64,000 nucleotides of DNA from Streptomyces lanatus (GCF_014655715.1 NZ_BNBM01000020.1:62001-126000); one strand, 5' to 3'. Counted from the stretch's first letter, positions 8,204 through 17,227 are shown. A program made the numbers and translations. The notes: generated by a model from the sequence alone, not told the origin.

Positions 8204-10564
8204 ATGACTGAGTTCGACGCGGGACGGCACATACTTCCGCGGCCGGATAACCACCGGTCGCCGACGGTCGCGATGGACGTGCACGACCAGGAGACCGCCT
8301 TCACCCCCATCGGCCCGGTCCCGGCGCCCGAGGGCGCCCCGAACGTGGTGATCGTGCTCGTCGACGACCTGGGGTTCGGCACCTCCAGCGCGTTCGGTGG
8401 ACCGTGCGAGATGCCGGCCGCGGAGCGACTCGCGGACAACGGGCTGCGCTATAGCCGCTTCCATGTGACGGCCCTGTGCTCGCCCACCCGCCAGGCCCTG
8501 CTGACCGGACGCAACCACCACTCGGTCGGCATGGGCGGCACCACCGAGATGACCACCGCGGCCCCCGGATACAACGGGTTCCGGCCGCGCAGCGCGGCGA
8601 CCATGGCCCAGATCCTCCAGGGCAACGGCTACAGCACGGCCGCCTTCGGCAAGTGGCACCAGACCCCGCCGCGCGAGATCAGCCCCGTCGGCCCGTTCGA
8701 CCGCTGGCCCACGGGGGAGGGGTTCGACACCTTCTACGGCTTCATGGGCGCCGAGATGAACCACTGGTACCCGCTGCTCTACCAGGGCACCACCCCCGTC
8801 GAGCCGGATCGCAGGCCCGAGGATGGCTACCACCTCTCCGAGGACCTCGTCGACCACGCCATCGACTGGGTGCGCACCCAGCGCACACTGACTCCGGACC
8901 GGCCGTTCTTCACCTACCTGGCACTGGGCGCCGCCCACGCCCCGCTGCACGTCGGCCAGGAGTGGCAGGAGAAGTACCGCGGACGGTTCGACCACGGCTG
9001 GGACCGGCAGCGCGAACTGACGCTGGAGCGGCAGAAGGACCTCGGGGTGGTGCCTGAGGAAGCGGAGCTCGCGCCCTGGGCCGAGGGCGTGCCCCACTGG
9101 GACGAACTCAGCGACAACCAGCGCCGGTTGTCGGCGAGGTTCATGGAGACGTTCGCCGCATTCACCGAACACGCGGACGTGCAGGTCGGCAGGTTCCTCG
9201 ACGCGCTCGAAGAACTCGGCGAGTTGGACGACACGATCGTCCTCTACATCCTGGGTGACAACGGCGCCTCGGGCGAGGGCGGCATCGAGGGGACGATCGT
9301 CGAGCACCGGCTGGGGCACGGCGTGGTGGACGACCCCGACGAGATGATCGACCACATCGACGAGATCGGCGGCCCGCTCAGCTACCCGATCGCACCGGCG
9401 GGATGGGCGCTGGCCCTGAACACCCCCTACCAGTGGACCAAGCAGGTGGCCTCGCACTTCGGCGGCACCCGCGACGGCATGATCCTCCACTGGCCGCGCG
9501 GGGTCCCCGAGCGCGGCGGGCTGCGGCACCAGTTCTCGCACGTCATCGACGTACTCCCGACGATCCTGGACTGCGCGGGAATCCCGGCGCCGTTCAGCGT
9601 GGACGGGGTGCCGCAGCAGCCCATCGAGGGCACGAGCATGCAGCACACGCTCACCGACCCCGACGCTCCCGAGCACCGCCGGACCCAGTACTTCGAGATG
9701 TGTGGCAACCGGGGCATCTACCACAACGGCTGGATGGCGGTCACCCGGCACGGCGTCCCCTGGGAGATGGTGCCGGACAAGGACCGCCGGTTCGCCGACG
9801 ACGTCTGGGAGCTCTACGACATCGACCACGACTGGAGCCAGGCACACGACCTCGCCGACGAACACCCGGAGAAGCTGCGCCGGTTGCAGGACCTGTTCCT
9901 GATCGAGGCGGCGAAGTACCAGGTCTTCCCCCTGGACGACCGGGTCACGGAACGGGAGAACCCCGCCGTGGCAGGCCGTATCGATCTGCTCGGCGAGCGG
10001 ACCTCCATCACCTACCGCGCCGGGATGCGGCGGTTCACCGAGGAGACCACCCTCAACGTCAAGAACCGCTCGCACAGCATCACCGCGGACGTGGACCTGC
10101 CGGAGGCGGACGCCGAAGGCGTGATCATCTCGCAGGGCGGCCGCTTCGGCGGCTGGAGCCTGTATGTCACCGGCGGCAGGCCGGCCTACGCCTACAACTA
10201 CTTCGGCATGAACCTGTACACCGCGCGCGGTGAACGGCCCCTGCCACCCGGACGGCACGAGATCCGGCTCGAATTCGGCTACGACGGCGGCGGACTCGGC
10301 AAGGGCGGCACCGCCGTACTCCTGGTCAACGGCGAGAAGCACGCGACCGGACGGGTCGAGCAGACCATCCCGTACTACTTCTCCTTCGACGAGACCCTCG
10401 ACGTCGGCGTCGACCTGAGCACCCCGGTCACCGACGACTATCCCGCCCTCGACAACGAGTTCACCGGCACCATCCACACCGTGCGCATCGACCTGGACGA
10501 CGAGAGCGCCACGTCGTCCGAGTTCGACGGAGGACTGCACCGGCGCGTGATGGGGGCACAGTGA
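8204..10564 (+). CDS. Arylsulfatase (type I, Cys-type, AtsA/AtsD-like)
   Basis: 786 residues, the size of the long actinobacterial arylsulfatases. The N-terminus has the metal-binding VVIVLVDDLGFG motif. The sulfatase signature LCSPTRQALLTGR has Cys92 in the C-x-P-x-R context, the residue converted to formylglycine. Further metal and active-site boxes are present (AAFGKWHQTP, LGDNGASGEGG). No signal peptide is visible, so it is probably cytoplasmic. The C-terminal 200 residues form an extra beta-rich domain. The start ATG follows GGAGAA. The next gene encodes the matching formylglycine-generating enzyme and overlaps by 4 nt (GTGA). It hydrolyses sulfate esters; the natural substrate is unknown. 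Confidence 0.9.
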   Translation: MTEFDAGRHILPRPDNHRSPTVAMDVHDQETAFTPIGPVPAPEGAPNVVIVLVDDLGFGTSSAFGGPCEMPAAERLADNGLRYSRFHVTALCSPTRQALLTGRNHHSVGMGGTTEMTTAAPGYNGFRPRSAATMAQILQGNGYSTAAFGKWHQTPPREISPVGPFDRWPTGEGFDTFYGFMGAEMNHWYPLLYQGTTPVEPDRRPEDGYHLSEDLVDHAIDWVRTQRTLTPDRPFFTYLALGAAHAPLHVGQEWQEKYRGRFDHGWDRQRELTLERQKDLGVVPEEAELAPWAEGVPHWDELSDNQRRLSARFMETFAAFTEHADVQVGRFLDALEELGELDDTIVLYILGDNGASGEGGIEGTIVEHRLGHGVVDDPDEMIDHIDEIGGPLSYPIAPAGWALALNTPYQWTKQVASHFGGTRDGMILHWPRGVPERGGLRHQFSHVIDVLPTILDCAGIPAPFSVDGVPQQPIEGTSMQHTLTDPDAPEHRRTQYFEMCGNRGIYHNGWMAVTRHGVPWEMVPDKDRRFADDVWELYDIDHDWSQAHDLADEHPEKLRRLQDLFLIEAAKYQVFPLDDRVTERENPAVAGRIDLLGERTSITYRAGMRRFTEETTLNVKNRSHSITADVDLPEADAEGVIISQGGRFGGWSLYVTGGRPAYAYNYFGMNLYTARGERPLPPGRHEIRLEFGYDGGGLGKGGTAVLLVNGEKHATGRVEQTIPYYFSFDETLDVGVDLSTPVTDDYPALDNEFTGTIHTVRIDLDDESATSSEFDGGLHRRVMGAQ

Positions 10565-11451
10565 ACTGCTGCACGCCGTCCGGCGGCCGGGACACGGACC
10601 GGGCGCGGCCCCGGCCGACCGCCGTCCGGCAGGCCACGCCCGAGGGCATGGTGGCCGTCCCCGCCGGGCCATTCCTCATGGGCAGCCAGGACGAGCTCGC
10701 GTATCCGGCCGACGGCGAGGGCCCGGTACGCACGGTCCACGTCGACGCCTTCTGGATCGACGCCCGCACGGTGACCAACGCACAGTTCGCAAGCTTCACC
10801 GCAGACACCGGGTACCGCACCTCCGCCGAGCGCATCGGCTGGTCGTTCGTCTTCGCCGGGCTGCTCCCGGACGACTTCCCGCCCACCCGGGCGGTGGCGG
10901 CCGCGCCCTGGTGGCGGCAGGTCGAGGGCGCCGACTGGCGCCGTCCCGACGGACCGCACTCCACCTGGGAGACCCGGCCGGACCATCCCGTCATCCACGT
11001 CGACTGGGACGACGCCCGCGCCTACTGCGCCTGGGCCGGCAAACGACTGCCCACCGAGGCGGAGTGGGAACGCGCCGCCCGAGGGGGCCTGCACGCGAAG
11101 GTGTTCCCCTGGGGCGATGAGTTCGAGCCCGGTGGACGCCCCCGGATGAACGTGTGGCAGGGCGATTTCCCGAACCGGCACCCCACCGCCGACGGCTGGT
11201 ACGGCACCTGCCCCGTCGACGCCTTCGAACCCAACGGCTTCGGCCTGTACAACACCACCGGCAACGTCTGGGAATGGTGCGCGGACCCGTTCTCCCCCTC
11301 CCACGGCGGACAACAGCGCGTCACCAAGGGCGGCTCCTACCTGTGCCACGCCTCCTACTGCCGCCGCTACCGGGTCGCCGCCCGGCAGGGCCTCTTCCCG
11401 GACTCGGCGACCGGCAACGTCGGGTTCCGGTGCGCCCTGGACGTGACCTGA
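10561..11451 (+). CDS. Formylglycine-generating enzyme (SUMF1/FGE family)
   Basis: 296 residues, FGE-sulfatase fold (MVAVPAGPFLMGS, CAWAGKRLPTEAEWERAARGG, NVWEWCADPF, GNVGFRCALD). The two cysteines that form the active Cu(I) site in aerobic FGEs are present as GGSYLCHASYC (Cys262 and Cys267), so it should be a true oxygen-dependent FGE and not a SUMF1-like paralog. It oxidises Cys92 of the adjacent sulfatase to C-alpha-formylglycine. The GTG start sits in a GTGA overlap with the sulfatase stop, so the two are translationally coupled. Confidence 0.9.
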   Translation: MNCCTPSGGRDTDRARPRPTAVRQATPEGMVAVPAGPFLMGSQDELAYPADGEGPVRTVHVDAFWIDARTVTNAQFASFTADTGYRTSAERIGWSFVFAGLLPDDFPPTRAVAAAPWWRQVEGADWRRPDGPHSTWETRPDHPVIHVDWDDARAYCAWAGKRLPTEAEWERAARGGLHAKVFPWGDEFEPGGRPRMNVWQGDFPNRHPTADGWYGTCPVDAFEPNGFGLYNTTGNVWEWCADPFSPSHGGQQRVTKGGSYLCHASYCRRYRVAARQGLFPDSATGNVGFRCALDVT

Positions 11452-11510
11452 TGCCCCTTCACCCCACCATCCGCACGGCGCCAGGCGCCCGGCCCACAAG
11501 GAGCAGGACC

Positions 11511-12482
11511 ATGCCACAACCAGTACGAAGGTGGCGCTCCGGCGTCGCGGCGACAGCCGTCCTCGGCCTCACCCTCACCGCGTGCGGCGGGGCGAAGGTC
11601 GGCGAGGACACCGGCGCGGCGGGCGGCGGTCCAGGGAAGTGCGGCACCTTCAACCTCGCGGTCAGCCCGTGGGTGGGCTACGAGGCGAACGCGGCCGTCA
11701 TCGCCCACGTCGCCGAGAAGGAACTCGGCTGCGAGGTGGTCCAGAAGGATCTGAAGGCGGAGATCGGCTGGCAGGGCTTCGAGTCCGGCGAGGTCGACGC
11801 CATCGTGGAGAACTGGGGCCACCCCGACCTGAAGAAGAAGTACATCACCGAGCAGAAAACCGCCGTCAATCTCGGCCCGACCGGCAACAAGGGAATCATC
11901 GGCTGGTACATCCCGCCGTGGATAGCGAAGAAGTACCCGGACATCACCAACTGGAAGAACCTCAACAAGTACGCCTCGAAATTCAAGACGTCCGAGTCGG
12001 GCGGCAAGGGCCAGCTCCTCGACGGCGACCCGTCGTACCAGACCAACGACGAGGCCCTGGTGCAGAACCTGAAGCTGGACTTCAAGGTGGTGTACGCGGG
12101 CAGTGAGACCGCGCTGATCCAGGCCTTCCGGGACGCCGAGCAGAACAAGAAGTGGGTGATCGGCTACTTCTACGAGCCGCAGTGGCTCTTCTCGGAGGTG
12201 CCGCTGGCCCATATCGACCTGCCCAAGCACACGGCGGGTTGCGACGCCGATCCCGCGAAAGTCGACTGCGACTACCCCGTGTTCGACCTCGACAAGATCG
12301 TCAGCACCCGTTTCGCGAAGTCCGGCAGCCCGGCCTACGACCTGGTGAAGAACTTCAACTGGACCAACGACGACCAGAACACCGTCGCCAAATACATCGC
12401 GCTCGACAAGATGACGCCGGAAGCGGCGGCGAAGAAGTGGGTCGAGGCACACCCCGACAAGGTGAAGGGCTGGCTCGGATAG
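11511..12482 (+). CDS. Glycine betaine/choline-type ABC substrate-binding lipoprotein (OpuAC family)
   Basis: 323 residues with a lipoprotein signal peptide (lipobox LTAC, Cys25). The mature part is an OpuAC/ProX-type binding domain (NLAVSPWVGYEANAAVIAHV, ENWGHPDLKKKYI, NLGPTGNKGIIGWYIPPW), rich in the aromatic residues that form the quaternary-ammonium box. No permease or ATPase gene is next to it, so it must work with a transporter encoded elsewhere or as an orphan sensor. Its place behind a sulfatase and an FGE suggests a sulfated or quaternary-amine substrate such as choline-O-sulfate, but this is inference. Start ATG 11511 has GGAGCAGG upstream; an ATG at 11452 would give a much longer leader. 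Confidence 0.8.
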   Translation: MPQPVRRWRSGVAATAVLGLTLTACGGAKVGEDTGAAGGGPGKCGTFNLAVSPWVGYEANAAVIAHVAEKELGCEVVQKDLKAEIGWQGFESGEVDAIVENWGHPDLKKKYITEQKTAVNLGPTGNKGIIGWYIPPWIAKKYPDITNWKNLNKYASKFKTSESGGKGQLLDGDPSYQTNDEALVQNLKLDFKVVYAGSETALIQAFRDAEQNKKWVIGYFYEPQWLFSEVPLAHIDLPKHTAGCDADPAKVDCDYPVFDLDKIVSTRFAKSGSPAYDLVKNFNWTNDDQNTVAKYIALDKMTPEAAAKKWVEAHPDKVKGWLG

Positions 12483-12609
12483 CGCCCACGGCCGATGCCG
12501 CTTGCCTTGTAGCCGCCGAACGGGCCGTACTCGGAGTCGTCGGCGAACATGGTCGGGGTGACGTAGTTGCCCTGTTTCAGGCGGGCGCCCTGGATGACGT
12601 ACGCCGCCG
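12483..12609 (-). pseudogene. Remnant of an aldehyde dehydrogenase C-terminus
   Basis: Read on the minus strand, this gap encodes a fragment (YVIQGARLKQGNYVTPTMFA, then YGPFGGYKASGIGRG) that matches two separate motifs of the NAD-dependent aldehyde dehydrogenase C-terminus: the G-x-Y-V-x-P-T-hF box and the PFGGYK-x-SG-x-G box. In intact enzymes roughly 70-90 residues lie between them; here they are almost adjacent. No start and no catalytic Cys remain. It is an internally deleted relic squeezed between the binding-protein gene and the SDR gene. Confidence 0.65.
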
Positions 12610-13344
12610 TCAGGTGAGCAAGACACCCGTCTCTTCGCCCAGCACGCGCAGCAGGCGGTCCTGGAAGTTCTCGTTGTGCACTGCGGCGTGCGGTCGTTGG
12701 CGTTGCCGGTGGTACCAGTAGCCGCCGCTGGTCAGTGCCTGTGGGGCATCGGTGGAGGCGAGCCATGTCTGTGTCCGGTGGCCGAGTTCGAGATCGTCCG
12801 GCGCGCCGGGGCCACCCATCCTGGTGGGCACCCAGCCGGGGTCCACGGCGTTGCTCAGCACTCCGGGCCGCAGGCGGGCCACCGTGGCCGTGAGCGTCGT
12901 GACGAACAGCTTGCTGTCGGCGTACGACCCGGGCTTGTCTCCCCGCCAGTCGACGCCGTCCAGGGAGGCCCGCCCCTGGTAGTGCGAGCCGCTGCTCAGA
13001 TAGACCAGTCGGCTTGGTCCGGGCAGCAGGGCCGTGAGCAGGTACGGCGCGATGATGTTGACCGGCATGACGGCGGGCCCGCTCCACACGCCCGCGTTGT
13101 GGATCACGGCGTCGAGCGGCGCGGCGTCGCTCAGCTCGGCGGCGATGTGGCGCACCGCGTCACGGTCGGTGAAGTCGCCGAGGACGATGTCGGCCCCGCG
13201 GTCGACCAGGTCCTGGACGGCGGCCGCGCGCTCCTCGTTGCGGGCGTGCACCACGACCTCGTGGCCCGTGGACAGCAGTTCGTCCGCCGCGGCTCTCCCC
13301 AGCCCGTCCGCGGAGCCCGTCACCAGGATCCGGCTCACGGTCAC
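12610..13344 (-). CDS. Short-chain dehydrogenase/reductase
   Basis: 244 residues with the classical SDR layout: Rossmann motif TGSADGLG, NAG box HNAGVW, catalytic Ser in YLSSGSHY and the Y-x3-K pair in SYADSK. It starts with GTG behind a GGGAAC stretch. The gene lies 10 nt after the XRE-family regulator on the same strand, so the two form an operon and the regulator likely controls this oxidoreductase. The C-terminal region (GGYWYHRQRQRPH) is typical of WW-domain-oxidoreductase-like SDRs in Streptomyces. Substrate unknown. Confidence 0.85.
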   Translation of the reverse strand: MTVSRILVTGSADGLGRAAADELLSTGHEVVVHARNEERAAAVQDLVDRGADIVLGDFTDRDAVRHIAAELSDAAPLDAVIHNAGVWSGPAVMPVNIIAPYLLTALLPGPSRLVYLSSGSHYQGRASLDGVDWRGDKPGSYADSKLFVTTLTATVARLRPGVLSNAVDPGWVPTRMGGPGAPDDLELGHRTQTWLASTDAPQALTSGGYWYHRQRQRPHAAVHNENFQDRLLRVLGEETGVLLT

Positions 13345-13354
13345 TCCGTTCCCT

Positions 13355-14242
13355 TCATGACCGCAGCTCCTCGCCGGCCGTGGCCTCGTGGGTGGCGGCC
13401 CAGGACGCGAGCAGGCGCAGGCTCTCCTCGGACGCCGAGCCGGGCTCCGCGGCGTAGATGGTCAGGGTCAGGCCGGGCTCGGCGGTCAGTTCCAGGCCTT
13501 CGTAGGCGAGGGTGACCTCGCCGACGACCTCGTGGTGGAAGCGCTTCGTTCCGGTTCCGTGGCGGCGGACGTTGTGGGCGCCCCACCGGGTACGGAACTC
13601 CTCGCTGCGGGTGGACAGTTCACCGACGAGGTCGTGCAGTTCCTTGTCGTACGGATTGCGGCCCGCCTCGGTGCGCAGGATGGCGACGGCTATGTCGGCG
13701 AACAGGTCCCAGTCGGGGTAGAAGCGCCGGGAGGCGGGGTCGAGGAACTGGAACCGGGCGAGGTTCGCCTGGTTGCCGGGGGTGGCGTAGATGTCGCGGT
13801 AGAAGGCGCGGGCGAGCTGGTTCGTCGCGACGATGTCCATACGGCCGTTGCGCACGAAGGCCGGTCCCGCGGTGATGGCATCCAGCGTCCACTGCAGGCT
13901 GCGGTGGGCCTTCCACTGCCCCTTGGCGCGCCGGTGCCTCGGGCGGCTGAGGGCGTCGGAGCCGTCGGCGGCCTGCGCCAGGTTCAGCAGATGGGCGCGC
14001 TCGGCGTCATCCAGCTGGAGCACCCGGGCGACGGCCTCCAGGACGGCGGGGGAGACACCGGCGAGATGACCGCGTTCGAGTTTGGCGTAGTACTCGACGC
14101 TCATGTCGGCCAGGGCCGCGACCTCGCTGCGCCGCAGGCCGGGCACGCGGCGGCGGGAGCCCGCGGGCAGTCCGGCCCGCTCGGGGCTGATCTTGGCGCG
14201 CCGCGAGGTCAGGAACTCGCGGACCTCGTCACGGTTGTCCAT
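13355..14242 (-). CDS. XRE-family regulator with MmyB-like ligand-binding domain
   Basis: 295 residues. The N-terminal helix-turn-helix (GLRRSEVAALADMSVEYYAKLERG) is followed by an MmyB-like PAS-type domain (NGRMDIVATNQLARAFYRDI, FLDPASRRFYPDWD). Family members commonly control a neighbouring SDR or oxidoreductase, which fits both the downstream SDR and the divergent alcohol dehydrogenase. ATG 14242 (MDNRDEVREFL) is chosen; the open frame extends 17 codons upstream without family support. The 257-nt divergent gap should hold the operators. Confidence 0.88.
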   Translation of the reverse strand: MDNRDEVREFLTSRRAKISPERAGLPAGSRRRVPGLRRSEVAALADMSVEYYAKLERGHLAGVSPAVLEAVARVLQLDDAERAHLLNLAQAADGSDALSRPRHRRAKGQWKAHRSLQWTLDAITAGPAFVRNGRMDIVATNQLARAFYRDIYATPGNQANLARFQFLDPASRRFYPDWDLFADIAVAILRTEAGRNPYDKELHDLVGELSTRSEEFRTRWGAHNVRRHGTGTKRFHHEVVGEVTLAYEGLELTAEPGLTLTIYAAEPGSASEESLRLLASWAATHEATAGEELRS

Positions 14243-14499
14243 GCCTCGACGGTACGGCCCGCTGGCGGCCGGAGCGATGTACTGCCAGTACACCCCTCAC
14301 CGGTGACTCGCTGCCCGCGCGAAGTGGCGGTTTCCTGGATGACGTGGCGCCCGGCGTCCGCTCCCCGGGGCGGACGAGGCGCTCGGCCCGGGACCGCGGC
14401 GCGCGACGCGTCGCCCGCACCGGGTCGGCAACCGCATCCGGCGGCTGTCGGCACACCGATCCGTGCGTCGGCCGCAACAGTACGTAAGGAACTCTTTTC

Positions 14500-15516
14500 A
14501 TGCGCGGAGCAGTGATCCACGCCCCCGGTGACGTGCGTTTCGAGACCGTGGACGATGCGAAGATCCTCAAGCCGACCGACGCGGTCATCCGGACGGCCGT
14601 GACCTGCGTGTGCGGCTCGGACCTGTGGCCGTACCGCGGCGTGGTGCCGACGGGGCACGCCCACCCGATGGGGCACGAGTACGTCGGCTTCGTGGAGGAG
14701 GTCGGGTCCGAGGTCACCGCGGTCCGGCCGGGCCAGTTCGTCGTCGGCTCCTTCGCGACCTCCGACAACACCTGCGCGAACTGCCGCAACGGCTTCCAGT
14801 CCAGCTGTCTGAACCGAGAGTTCATGAGCACCTGCCAGGCGGAGTACGTGCGCATCCCCAACGCGCAGGGCACGCTCGTCGCCACCGAGGACATCCCGGA
14901 CGAGCGGCTCTGGCCCGGCCTGCTGGCGGTCTCCGACGTGCTGGGCACCGGCTGGTGGGCCGCCGACGCCGCCGAGGTCAAGCCCGGCTCCACCGCGGTC
15001 GTCGTGGGAGACGGCGCGGTCGGCCTGTGCGCGGTGATCGCGGCCAAGGAACTGGGCGCGGAGCGGATCATCGCGATGTCGCGGCACGAATCCCGGCAGA
15101 AGCTCGCCCTGGAGTTCGGCGCCACCGACATCGTCAGCGAACGCGGCGAGGACGGCGTCGCCCGCGTCAAGAACCTCACCGACGGCATCGGCGCCGACTC
15201 CGTCCTGGAGTGCGTCGGCACCGAGCAGTCCATGCGGCAGGCCCTGCACTCCGCCCGCCCCGGCGGCAACGTCGGCTTCGTCGGCGTCCCGCACGACGTC
15301 GCCGTCGACGGACAGGAACTCTTCTACTCCCACGTCGGCCTGCGCGGCGGCCCCGCCCCGGTGCGCCGCTATCTGCCCGACCTGATCGACCGCGTCCTGA
15401 CCGGGAGCGTCGACCCCGGCAAGGTCTTTGACCTCACCCTGCCGCTGGAGCAGGTCGCCGAGGGGTACAGGGCCATGGACGAGCGCCGCGCGATCAAGGC
15501 ACTCCTCAAGCCGTGA
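14500..15516 (+). CDS. Zinc-dependent alcohol dehydrogenase (MDR family)
   Basis: 338 residues, medium-chain dehydrogenase fold. Catalytic Zn ligands appear in TCVCGSDLWPYRG and GHEYVGFVEEVG. The structural zinc loop looks reduced, with Cys at NTCANC and SSC. A Rossmann motif (VVVGDGAVGLCAVIAAKELG) binds NAD(P). Start ATG 14500 follows AAGGA. It is divergent from the XRE regulator and heads a same-strand set with an SDR, a lipoprotein and a cupin, so it is probably under that regulator. Substrate unknown; this subfamily often has FDH- or threonine-DH-like annotations. Confidence 0.88.
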   Translation: MRGAVIHAPGDVRFETVDDAKILKPTDAVIRTAVTCVCGSDLWPYRGVVPTGHAHPMGHEYVGFVEEVGSEVTAVRPGQFVVGSFATSDNTCANCRNGFQSSCLNREFMSTCQAEYVRIPNAQGTLVATEDIPDERLWPGLLAVSDVLGTGWWAADAAEVKPGSTAVVVGDGAVGLCAVIAAKELGAERIIAMSRHESRQKLALEFGATDIVSERGEDGVARVKNLTDGIGADSVLECVGTEQSMRQALHSARPGGNVGFVGVPHDVAVDGQELFYSHVGLRGGPAPVRRYLPDLIDRVLTGSVDPGKVFDLTLPLEQVAEGYRAMDERRAIKALLKP

Positions 15517-15572
15517 CCGCCACGGCCGGGCATCGCCCGACCGGGCACTTCCCCATCTCGGAAGGACTCACT

Positions 15573-16241
15573 GTGACCACGTTCGCTCTCGTCGGCGCGG
15601 GCTCGGGGCTCGGCCTCGCCAGCGCCCGCCGTTTCGGTGCCGCCGGCCACGAGGTCGCGCTGCTGTCGCGCAGCCCGGAGCACCTCGACCGGCTCGTCGC
15701 CGACCTCACGGCCGACGGCGTTCGGGCCCGCGGCTACACCGCCGACGTCCTCGACCCCGCCACCCTCACCACGGCACTCACCAATGCCGCCGAGGAACTC
15801 GGCCCGGTCGAGATCCTCCAGTTCAGCCCGGTGCCGCACGCCGACTTCATGAAGCCGGTCCTGGACACCACCGCGACCGGCCTCGACGATCCGCTCGCCT
15901 TCTCGGTCAAGGCGCCCGTCACATGCGTCCACGCGGTCCTGCCCGGCATGCGGGCCCTGGGACGCGGCACCCTGCTGTTCGTCAACGGCGGCAGTGCCGT
16001 ACGACCGCACCCCGAGCGCGCCGGCACCTCGATCGCGTTCGCCGCCGAGAGCGCGTACGCCGCGATGCTCCACGAAGCGCTCGCCCCGGAGAACATCCAC
16101 GCCGCCCAACTGATCGTCCCCGGCGCCATCCGCCCCGACTCCGAGCACTCCAGTCCCACCGCCCTGGCCGAACGCCTCTACGCCCTGCACACCCACCGCG
16201 ACGGGTTCCGGCACTACGCCGAGCCGATGCCGGCCGCTTGA
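15573..16241 (+). CDS. Atypical SDR-fold protein lacking the catalytic lysine
   Basis: 222 residues from GTG 15573 (GGAAGGA upstream). The Rossmann motif GAGSGLGLASARRFG is intact and a Ser region is present (LLFVNGGSAV), but where the Y-x3-K pair is expected the sequence is SAYAAMLHEAL: Tyr is kept and Lys is absent. The Asn box is also altered (QFSPVPHADF). It may bind nucleotide without classical SDR catalysis, or use another proton relay. It lies 56 nt after the alcohol dehydrogenase, and its stop overlaps the next ATG (TGATG). Confidence 0.8.
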   Translation: MTTFALVGAGSGLGLASARRFGAAGHEVALLSRSPEHLDRLVADLTADGVRARGYTADVLDPATLTTALTNAAEELGPVEILQFSPVPHADFMKPVLDTTATGLDDPLAFSVKAPVTCVHAVLPGMRALGRGTLLFVNGGSAVRPHPERAGTSIAFAAESAYAAMLHEALAPENIHAAQLIVPGAIRPDSEHSSPTALAERLYALHTHRDGFRHYAEPMPAA

Positions 16242-16765
16242 TGCGGCGAGGGGCCGTAACCCGTACGGCCCTGTCCATCGCCGTGTTGTCGGCGGGGGTG
16301 ACAGCCTGCGGCGGCACCGGCGCGGCATCGGCGACGCAGCGCCCCAGCGCCGAGCAGCCCGCGGCATCGGCATCGACGCCGCGAGCGCCGTCGGCGCCGT
16401 CCACGAGGAGCACGTACATGAACATCCGGCTGACCGTCGACGGCCGCGTCATCGAGGCCACGCTGAACGGCAGCGCCGCCGCGCGGGACTTCGCCGCGCT
16501 GCTTCCGCTGACGCTCGACCCGGACGACTTCCAGCAGACCGAACGCATCGCGGACCTGCCGAAGCGGCTGTCCACCGCCGACGCGCCGCCAGCAGCCGAC
16601 CCCAATGCCGGCGACCTGGCCTTCTACGCCCCCTGGGGCAATCTGGCCCTCTTCTACCGGGACGGCCACCGCTCTCCGGGCCTGGTGATCCTCGGCCGCC
16701 TCGACCGCGGCGCCGACACAACACATCTCGCGCGGGCCGATCAGGTCCGTATCGACACCGTCTGA
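16241..16765 (+). CDS. Cyclophilin-like lipoprotein
   Basis: 174 residues. The lipoprotein signal ends in the lipobox GVTAC (Cys23), followed by a Ser/Ala/Pro linker to about residue 60. The rest matches the cyclophilin-like family (MNIRLTVDGRVIEATLN, FAALLPLTLDPDDFQQTERI, GDLAFYAPWGNLALFYRDG, LVILGRL), a compact beta-barrel often found without signal peptide beside oxidoreductases and cupins. Here it is exported and lipid-anchored. The start overlaps the preceding stop by 1 nt. Function unknown. Confidence 0.82.
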   Translation: MRRGAVTRTALSIAVLSAGVTACGGTGAASATQRPSAEQPAASASTPRAPSAPSTRSTYMNIRLTVDGRVIEATLNGSAAARDFAALLPLTLDPDDFQQTERIADLPKRLSTADAPPAADPNAGDLAFYAPWGNLALFYRDGHRSPGLVILGRLDRGADTTHLARADQVRIDTV

Positions 16766-16813
16766 TCGGGCCGCCCCGGCGGACGACCACCATCCGAACC
16801 GACAGGAAATCCA

Positions 16814-17227
16814 ATGGAGTTCATCAAGTCCCAGCCCACCAGCAAGGCGCCGGCCGACTGGTTCACCGGCGACGTCTGGTGGGACGTCATCGTCGCCGGT
16901 CAGGAACCCTCCAGGATGCGGGCGAACCTCGTACGTTTCGCTCCCGGCGCCCGCACCAACTGGCACGCGCACGCCGTGGGCCAGACCCTGCACGTGGTGT
17001 CCGGCATCGCCCTGATCGGCACCCGCGACGGCACGGTCCTCGAAGCCCGCCCCGGGGAGACCGTCGGCTGCCCACCCGGCGAGGAGCACTGGCACGGTGC
17101 CGTCCCCGACCGCTTCATGGAGCACATCGCCCTGTGGGAAGCCACCGGTGACGGATCCCCCGAGACCCGGTGGGCCGAACCCGTCACCGACTCGCAGTAC
17201 AACGGCTCTCGTAGCCGCAGCCGGTAA
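16814..17227 (+). CDS. Cupin-domain protein
   Basis: 137 residues, a single cupin barrel. Motif 1 is present as ARTNWHAHAVGQTLHVVSG (His, His, Gln) and motif 2 as PGEEHWHGAVPDRFMEH, so a 2-3 His metal site can form. It resembles the small cupins annotated as carboxymuconolactone-decarboxylase-associated or as (R)-mandelonitrile lyase-like. It closes the operon that starts with the alcohol dehydrogenase. AGGAAA precedes the ATG. Reaction unknown. Confidence 0.85.
   Translation: MEFIKSQPTSKAPADWFTGDVWWDVIVAGQEPSRMRANLVRFAPGARTNWHAHAVGQTLHVVSGIALIGTRDGTVLEARPGETVGCPPGEEHWHGAVPDRFMEHIALWEATGDGSPETRWAEPVTDSQYNGSRSRSR

Noticed and set aside
8024..10672. Long open frame antisense to the sulfatase gene (and similar long antisense frames over most genes)
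   Set aside because: High third-position GC removes stop codons from antisense frames. The sense frame holds the full sulfatase motifs, while the antisense translation is low-complexity and has none.
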